From JBJELF01 sp051879015 (GTDB lineage: Bacteria; Bacillota; Clostridia; Lachnospirales; Lachnospiraceae): a DNA stretch of 10,486 nucleotides. The notes below the pieces were generated by a model, which was given only the letters and a program-made list of their open reading frames with translations, ran no database searches and was not told the origin of the DNA. The translations under genes were made by a program, and so were the position numbers. Within the stretch, counting starts at the first letter, position 1. Each line of letters begins with the position of its first letter. Shown one piece after another: positions 6,133 to 10,486 of the stretch. Location of the stretch: contig JBJELF010000112.1 of the NCBI GenBank assembly GCA_051879015.1, positions 1 to 10,486 of the forward strand. The letters run 5' to 3'.

Positions 6133-7173
6133 ATGTTATTTCAAATTTATGGTGAGACAGCAGGCTGGCAATTATTAGGCTGGTTGCTGGTATTTGTAGG
6201 GCTGGTAGTTATGAATGAGATTGCTCGCCGTTCTAAGATTGGTGGTATTGCATGTTTTCTTGTACTGCCAGCAGTGTTGACTGTTTATTTTATTTCCATT
6301 TATGTAGGTGCCGCTATGGGGGCTGATTGGGCACTCAACAATCAGACCTATGTTCATATGAATAGTTGGTTTCATTATGCAAAGCTTTATGCAGCAACGA
6401 TTGGCTGTATTGGTTTCATGGTATTAAAGTATCATTGGGGAAAACTTGGTAAATCCCATTGGTTCAAAGCTTTCCCATTTGCGATTGTTGCAATTAACAT
6501 TCTGATTGCTGTTGTATCCGACTTTGAATCTGCAATCAGAGCAGGTTCTTTAGCAGGCGGCTGGTGGTATTCCTCTGAGGGTGTATGGTTATACGGCGGC
6601 TGGTGGAATATTTTGAATGGTTTGGCGGGTATCATCAATATTTTCTGTATGACTGGTTGGTGGGGGATTTATTCTTCTAAGAACAAACAACAGGATATGT
6701 TATGGCCTGATATGATTTGGGTTTATATTGTAGCTTATGATATTTGGAATTTCCAATATACCTATCTAAATCTGCCAACCCACTCCTGGTACTGTGGTCT
6801 AGCATTGTTGTTGGCACCTACTTTTGCAAATGCACTCTGGAATAAGGGCGGTTGGATTCAGAATCGTGCCAATACACTGGCATTATGGTGTATGTTTGCA
6901 CAGGTATTCCCATTGTTCCAGGATAATAGTGTATTTACAACGGTACCTTCTATTTATGGTGAAGGTGGAATTGCAGCAGCTATGGGCAACACGATGCCAA
7001 CTGTTGCAGAACCACATATGCAGGGGATTCTATCGATTCTTTCCATTTCAGTCAATGTAGTGGTACTTGCCTTTATTATCAAGCGTTCGATAGAACAGAA
7101 GAAGAATCCATATACAAATGAAATCTTTACCGATACCAAAGATTTCCAACTTGCTATGGAGAGAGCAGAGTAA
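6133..7173 (+). CDS. Tryptophan-rich polytopic membrane protein (probable DUF5692 family)
   Basis: The 346-residue integral membrane protein has about eight or nine hydrophobic segments, roughly 12-29, 38-60, 84-98, 112-129, 158-178, 193-210, 219-236, 246-262 and 298-316, and a short hydrophilic C-terminus. It contains 20 tryptophans (5.8%, several times the usual frequency), including the pairs GGWW at 142-145, GGWW at 155-158 and GWW at 175-177. Histidines 76, 81, 101, 109, 217 and 295 and acidic residues near the segments could serve in substrate or metal handling, but no catalytic motif is recognised. From memory it matches the uncharacterised family NCBI labels DUF5692; that name is not verified here. 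It is the last gene of the operon, 16 bases after hypA, with AAGGAG (6118-6123). It could import the substrate of the reductase, be a membrane redox partner, or be a nickel permease; none is demonstrated. Confidence 0.85.
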   Translation: MLFQIYGETAGWQLLGWLLVFVGLVVMNEIARRSKIGGIACFLVLPAVLTVYFISIYVGAAMGADWALNNQTYVHMNSWFHYAKLYAATIGCIGFMVLKYHWGKLGKSHWFKAFPFAIVAINILIAVVSDFESAIRAGSLAGGWWYSSEGVWLYGGWWNILNGLAGIINIFCMTGWWGIYSSKNKQQDMLWPDMIWVYIVAYDIWNFQYTYLNLPTHSWYCGLALLLAPTFANALWNKGGWIQNRANTLALWCMFAQVFPLFQDNSVFTTVPSIYGEGGIAAAMGNTMPTVAEPHMQGILSILSISVNVVVLAFIIKRSIEQKKNPYTNEIFTDTKDFQLAMERAE

Positions 7174-7231
7174 TTACATAAAAACGCCTCCGCAGATGTG
7201 CTGTGTCTATGCGGGGGCGTTTTTATGTAAT
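7173..7231. terminator. Strong bidirectional intrinsic terminator
   Basis: The arms at 7173-7194 and 7210-7231 are 22 bases long and complementary except for one wobble pair. The G+C core is CGCCTCCGCA / TGCGGGGGCG and the ends are A-runs and T-runs, so a TTTTT tract follows the core stem on both strands. The left arm begins in the stop codon of the membrane-protein gene. It ends the plus-strand operon and, read in reverse, the convergent symporter gene whose stop codon is at 7264-7266. Confidence 0.93.
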
Positions 7232-7263
7232 TTGATAGAAAGATGTAGCTTATGTTTTAGATT

Positions 7264-8559
7264 TTATTTTCCAGTATCAGGAGCATTGTAGACATCTCGA
7301 TTCAAGGAACCATTTTGGTTTGCTACAATAGTAGTGCAGACAGCATCACCTGTAATGTTTACCGCAGTTCTTGTCATGTCAAGGATTCGGTCAATGCCCA
7401 TAATAAGTGCAATTCCTTCCACAGGAAGTCCGACAGCGTTAAATACCATAGATAAAGTAATTAAACCTACGCTAGGCACACCGGCTGTACCAATAGAGGC
7501 TAAGGTGGCAGTTGCAATAACAGTCAAGTATCCAGTGATTCCTAAATGAATGCCATACACCTGTGAAGCAAAAATAACTGCCACACCCTGCATGATAGCA
7601 GTTCCATCCATGTTAATGGTGGCACCCAAAGGGACAGTAAAAGAAGAAATTTTCTTTGATACGCCAATTTTTTTATCTAATGTATCGATCGACATAGGAA
7701 TCGTGGCATTGGATGTTGCAGTAGAGAAAGCAAACATCATAACAGGGAAAAATTTTTTAATAAACTTTACAGGATTTAAACGTGTGAAAATAAACAGCAG
7801 CAGCATATACACACCAAAACACTGGATGAATAATGCGAAAAGCACAGAACCCATATACTTTAACATTGGGATAAAGGCGTCAAAACCAATTTCTGCAAAA
7901 GTACGAGCAATTAAACAGAAGACGCCGATAGGAGCCAAAGACATTACCATGGTTGTCATCTCCATCATGATATCATTGCCCTGTGCAAAAAAGTTACTAA
8001 CGGTTTCAACCTTCTCGCCTAATTTAGCAAAAATAATTCCAAGAATCAAAGCAAAGAAAATAATCTGCAACATTTCACCGTTTGCCAATGCAGCAATGGG
8101 ATTTTTGGGGATAATATTTAACAATACATTCGCAAATGAATCCGCTTCCTTTACCGTTACCTCGCTTGTCTCGATCGCCTCTAAATTTAAACCAATACCA
8201 GGATTGATAATATTTCCTACAGTTAATGCAATGGTAATAGCAAGTGCTGTTGTTGCCAGATAAAAAATGAGCGTTTTTACTCCGACTTGGCCTAATGTCT
8301 TCGTATCACCGATAGCAGAAGCACCACAAGTAATTGAAAAGAATACCAGCGGAACAACGAGCATCTGCATCAGGCGGATAAAACCTTGACCGCAGACATA
8401 AAAAATACCATCAACTAAGTAATCATCTATGATTTTATTTTCAGGTACAAAGTATAAGATAACGCCTGTCAGTGCGCCCAGAAGGAGTGAGAGTAAAATT
8501 ACTGTGGTTAATCCGATTTTCTTTTTTTCTGACTGTGTTGTGTTTGTCTTTTTTTTCAT
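7264..8559 (-). CDS. Dicarboxylate/amino acid:cation symporter, glutamate/aspartate type (DAACS family)
   Basis: The 431-residue inner-membrane secondary transporter couples uptake of an acidic amino acid to Na+ or H+. Full-length family landmarks are present: the HP1 Ser/Thr-rich tip (STATSNATIP, 279-288), the TM7 motif NMDGT (316-320), the HP2 tip GTAGVPSVG (357-365), and TM8 residues D390, D394, R397, N401 and D405. D394 binds the substrate amino group and R397 the side-chain carboxylate in the archaeal homologue Glt(Ph). Having both favours glutamate or aspartate over C4-dicarboxylates, which lack the D394 requirement, and over neutral amino acids, which lack R397. It lies 19 bases after the RmlD-like gene on the same strand. 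Its ribosome-binding site AAAGG (complement of 8573-8577) is 13 bases from the ATG, a long spacing. It shares the bidirectional terminator downstream. Confidence 0.92.
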   Translation of the reverse strand: MKKKTNTTQSEKKKIGLTTVILLSLLLGALTGVILYFVPENKIIDDYLVDGIFYVCGQGFIRLMQMLVVPLVFFSITCGASAIGDTKTLGQVGVKTLIFYLATTALAITIALTVGNIINPGIGLNLEAIETSEVTVKEADSFANVLLNIIPKNPIAALANGEMLQIIFFALILGIIFAKLGEKVETVSNFFAQGNDIMMEMTTMVMSLAPIGVFCLIARTFAEIGFDAFIPMLKYMGSVLFALFIQCFGVYMLLLFIFTRLNPVKFIKKFFPVMMFAFSTATSNATIPMSIDTLDKKIGVSKKISSFTVPLGATINMDGTAIMQGVAVIFASQVYGIHLGITGYLTVIATATLASIGTAGVPSVGLITLSMVFNAVGLPVEGIALIMGIDRILDMTRTAVNITGDAVCTTIVANQNGSLNRDVYNAPDTGK

Positions 8560-8578
8560 ATATGTGCTGTCGCCTTTC

Positions 8579-9433
8579 TCATTTATAATATTTATTTAAA
8601 AATAATGTCAATTCATCCTTCCAATCAGGCATTTCAAATAGTTCCGTCATTTCCAGCATAAGATTTTCTAACACGGTATAGCGCGGTCGCAGCAGAGTAT
8701 TATCATCGCCTTGATAGAAGATGGGTTGAATGATACTTGTATCAAATCCCATAACATTAAAAATGTGCTGAGCAAATTCGATTCGGCTACATACTCCTCG
8801 ACAGCTTGCATGATAAATTCCATACTCATTGGCATCAAGAAGCTGCTCAATCATTTCTGCTAATAGAGATACATTAGTAGGAGTGCTGAATTGATCTGCT
8901 ACTACAGAGAGAGGGGTGTGGTTTCTTCCTGCTTCAATGACCTTAGAAATAAAGTCATTTCCTTCTGGACTATACACCCAGGAACTGCGAATAATCAGAT
9001 GTTTAGGATTTAATTCTTTTACAAATTGTTCTCCTGCTAATTTTGACTTGCCATACACTGTCAATGGTGTTGGAATATGAAATTCATTGAGTGCAATACG
9101 TTCGTTCCCTGCGAACACATCATCTGTGGACATTTGAATCAGTTTTGCATTGACTTTTCTGGAAGCTACTGCCAAATTTCTTGCTCCGAGCGCATTTACC
9201 TGATACGCTTTGACACGATTCTGTTCACATTCTGTAGGGTCGGTCAAACCAGTACAATTGATTACAACATTAGGACGATTGATATTGATAAAATTCATTA
9301 CCATATCCATATCCGTCACATCAACATCAACATCTGTTTCTAAGGTCTTATACTTGAGTGTTTCAAGGCGATTGCACAATGCTTTACCGATTCGACCTTT
9401 TCCGCCAACAATCCAAATTACTTCATTTCTCAT
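8579..9433 (-). CDS. RmlD-like NAD(P)-dependent sugar-nucleotide reductase (extended SDR)
   Basis: The 284-residue cytoplasmic Rossmann-fold protein resembles dTDP-4-dehydrorhamnose reductase, which makes the last step of dTDP-L-rhamnose. Seen are the nucleotide-binding GGKGRIG (10-16), S102-T103 of the catalytic triad, YGKSK with Y127 and K131, the DQ..TPT signature (180-186) and the RPRYTVLEN substrate-side motif near 249-257. The family usually reads STDYVFDG; here it is STDDVFAG, so the position after the usual Asp is Asp instead of Tyr. No rmlA, rmlB or rmlC is nearby and the neighbour is an amino acid transporter, so a role in rhamnose synthesis is not supported by context. It could act on another nucleotide sugar or be a non-sugar SDR relative. 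The start at 9433 has AAAGGA (complement of 9443-9448) about 10 bases upstream. Confidence 0.85.
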   Translation of the reverse strand: MRNEVIWIVGGKGRIGKALCNRLETLKYKTLETDVDVDVTDMDMVMNFININRPNVVINCTGLTDPTECEQNRVKAYQVNALGARNLAVASRKVNAKLIQMSTDDVFAGNERIALNEFHIPTPLTVYGKSKLAGEQFVKELNPKHLIIRSSWVYSPEGNDFISKVIEAGRNHTPLSVVADQFSTPTNVSLLAEMIEQLLDANEYGIYHASCRGVCSRIEFAQHIFNVMGFDTSIIQPIFYQGDDNTLLRPRYTVLENLMLEMTELFEMPDWKDELTLFLNKYYK

Positions 9434-9466
9434 TGGGTTTCATCCTTTCTCTAAAAAAATTGCCGC

Positions 9467-9495
9467 TTTATACTTTATCAGTTTAACAAAATAAA
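9467..9495 (-). promoter_or_regulatory. Possible promoter of the RmlD-like/symporter pair
   Basis: On the minus strand, TATAAA (complement of 9467-9472) lies 17 bases after TTTATT (complement of 9490-9495), about 30 bases before the start codon at 9433. The -10 match is good and the -35 match weak, in A+T-rich DNA where such matches are common. Confidence 0.35.
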
Positions 9496-9730
9496 GCTAA
9501 ATTTGCAAGAAAATTATGGAAATTTGTAGGATATTCGTTTACAGCACATATAGTTGCCGTAGTACATTTTGGGGAGATGGACAATCTGTTACAGTAGAAG
9601 ATTACACTAGAAGATTTGATGTAATGATGCTTAGATTAGAAGGATATATCGAAATTATGTCGTTTAGTCACTATATCTTTCATTTAGGAAGTAATAGTAT
9701 CATGCTGATTTTAGATACTTAGATAAAACA
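9496..9730 (+). other. Intergenic stretch with small overlapping open frames, coding status doubtful
   Basis: No convincing gene is seen between 9434 and 9830. One frame is open from an ATG at 9516 to 9722 (68 codons) but lacks a ribosome-binding site and resembles no family I know. A second frame, open from 9487 to 9591, encodes KLWKFVGYSFTAHIVAVVHF-type sequence with a mixed aliphatic pattern but has no start codon. Two short competing frames followed by a terminator-like hairpin suggest a decayed gene end or a small untranslated RNA, but chance open frames in A+T-rich DNA explain them equally well. Confidence 0.2.
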
Positions 9731-9765
9731 GTTAGTAAAATAAGAAAATTTTACCAACTTTTTTT
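9731..9765 (+). terminator. Terminator-like hairpin on the plus strand
   Basis: The arms GTTAGTAAAAT (9731-9741) and ATTTTACCAAC (9748-9758) pair at 10 of 11 positions with an A-C mismatch. The loop is AAGAAA and seven T residues follow (9759-9765). The stem is A+T rich, so it would be weak. The T-run lies on the plus-strand side, implying a plus-strand transcript arriving from the 9490-9730 stretch. Confidence 0.5.
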
Positions 9766-9789
9766 ATCAATATTTCATCTATAGAATGA

Positions 9790-9817
9790 TAGTCATAATT
9801 GACTAAATTATTATACT
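9790..9817 (+). promoter_or_regulatory. Palindrome and -10-like box ahead of the membrane-anchored protein gene
   Basis: TAGTCA (9790-9795) and TGACTA (9800-9805) form a 6+6 dyad with a TAAT spacer. It is followed by TATACT (9812-9817), a good -10 box with no clear -35 at the right distance. The dyad overlaps the expected -35 position, as an activator or repressor site could. It is short enough to be chance. Confidence 0.3.
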
Positions 9818-9830
9818 AGAAGGAGTATTT

Positions 9831-10486
9831 ATGCATCTCAAAAAAATATCAAAAAAATTTATAACTATTTCGGGTATATCTATTATACTCATTCTTTTTA
9901 TTGTATGGATATTAATTCAATATTCGTCTGTACACAGTCCTTTTCAATATTTTGTTAAAAATTTATCTTCTGGTTCGACTGATATTGCTCAGTCCGATTT
10001 TGAAACACAGCTTACGGATAGACTAAATGAATTGCTTTATTATTATGCAAAATATGGCGATGCGGGAGAGAGCCCACAGAATGTTTACTTAAATCTAGCT
10101 GGGCAACCATTCGATTATATTGTTTTGAAATATATGGATTTAGAACAGAAAAAAGAGGATGATGTCAAAGAAAAATTATTAGTGATTCTATATCCACAAA
10201 ACCAAGAGTATGTACCAATTATTTTTAATCTTTCGTATGTGAATGGACAGTTATGCGATAGTATGGCAGCTAGGGAAGGCGTTCAGAATGAGCGACTGGA
10301 TTTCCAGTCTGTCAAGAGTAAAGACGGAGAAGCTGTGCTGCAGACGTATTTAGATATGGAAAAAGAATATTTCACTGTTTGGTATCAGGGAACCTTGACT
10401 CTTGAGCAAGTAACGAAACCATCCTATGAACATTTCACTGAGAAGGAAGAAAAATTAGAAAAATTAGAAGCTTGGGCAGAAAACAG
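9831..10486 (+). CDS. Membrane-anchored extracytoplasmic protein of unknown function, 3' end beyond the window
   Basis: An open frame of 218 codons runs off the window end without a stop. The start has AAGGAG (9820-9825) 5 bases upstream, so it is well supported. The Lys-rich N-terminus (residues 1-9) precedes one hydrophobic segment at about 11-30 and no Cys lipobox, predicting a type II anchor or uncleaved signal with the rest outside the cell. The exposed part has alternating charged and aromatic stretches, a single Cys at 142, and a Glu/Lys-rich stretch from about 203 (FTEKEEKLEKLEAW) that could begin a coiled coil. I recognise no family. DNA is more A+T rich at the start than in the operon genes. 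It lies on the strand opposite the RmlD-like gene, which is divergent from it. Confidence 0.8.
   Translation, partial: MHLKKISKKFITISGISIILILFIVWILIQYSSVHSPFQYFVKNLSSGSTDIAQSDFETQLTDRLNELLYYYAKYGDAGESPQNVYLNLAGQPFDYIVLKYMDLEQKKEDDVKEKLLVILYPQNQEYVPIIFNLSYVNGQLCDSMAAREGVQNERLDFQSVKSKDGEAVLQTYLDMEKEYFTVWYQGTLTLEQVTKPSYEHFTEKEEKLEKLEAWAEN

Noticed and set aside
7550..8263. Plus-strand open frame of 237 codons opposite the symporter gene
   Set aside because: It lies antisense inside the symporter gene, which has all family motifs; the frame has no family resemblance and is a shadow.
9799..9817. TTGACT and TATACT as a promoter for the gene at 9831
   Set aside because: The two boxes are only 7 bases apart, far too close for a sigma-A -35/-10 pair; only the -10-like box remains plausible.
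1..10486. CRISPR array, tRNA or rRNA genes, insertion sequences
   Set aside because: No regularly spaced repeats, cloverleaf-like sequence, rRNA segment or transposase-like reading frame was seen.

Overview
The window looks like chromosomal DNA of a strictly anaerobic, moderately A+T-rich Firmicute, most likely a gut-type Clostridia or Lachnospiraceae member. The reasons are strong AGGAGG ribosome-binding sites, near-consensus sigma-A promoter elements, oxygen-sensitive iron-sulfur flavoenzymes, and a reductase resembling bile-acid and steroid-converting enzymes of gut clostridia. This is inferred from composition and gene content; no rRNA or other marker gene is present.

Region 1 (1-298) is a regulatory leader. 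It holds a near-perfect promoter (63-92), a long inverted repeat able to form a hairpin right after the predicted transcription start (107-157), and four GTCATA hexamers in alternating orientation around the promoter.

Region 2 (299-7231) is one compact plus-strand operon of five genes, with gaps of -8, 34, 14 and 16 bases, ending in a strong terminator. In order: a BaiCD/2,4-dienoyl-CoA-reductase-type FMN/FAD/4Fe-4S ene-reductase; the nickel GTPase HypB; a 928-residue multi-cluster NAD(P)H:flavin electron-transfer protein with a GltD-like core; the nickel chaperone HypA; and a tryptophan-rich polytopic membrane protein (probably the family NCBI calls DUF5692). No hydrogenase structural gene and no hypCDEF is present. 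The idea that the operon is an anaerobic electron-transfer and reduction system, with a nickel-delivery pair for an unidentified client, is inference. It is the most interesting content of the window.

Region 3 (7264-9433) is a convergent minus-strand pair: an RmlD-like NAD(P)-dependent sugar-nucleotide reductase followed 19 bases later by a glutamate/aspartate-type cation symporter. They share the bidirectional terminator with region 2.

Region 4 (9434-10486) is more A+T rich. It has a roughly 400-base stretch with no convincing gene but with a terminator-like hairpin. Then comes the start of a plus-strand gene for a membrane-anchored extracytoplasmic protein of unknown function, cut by the window end.
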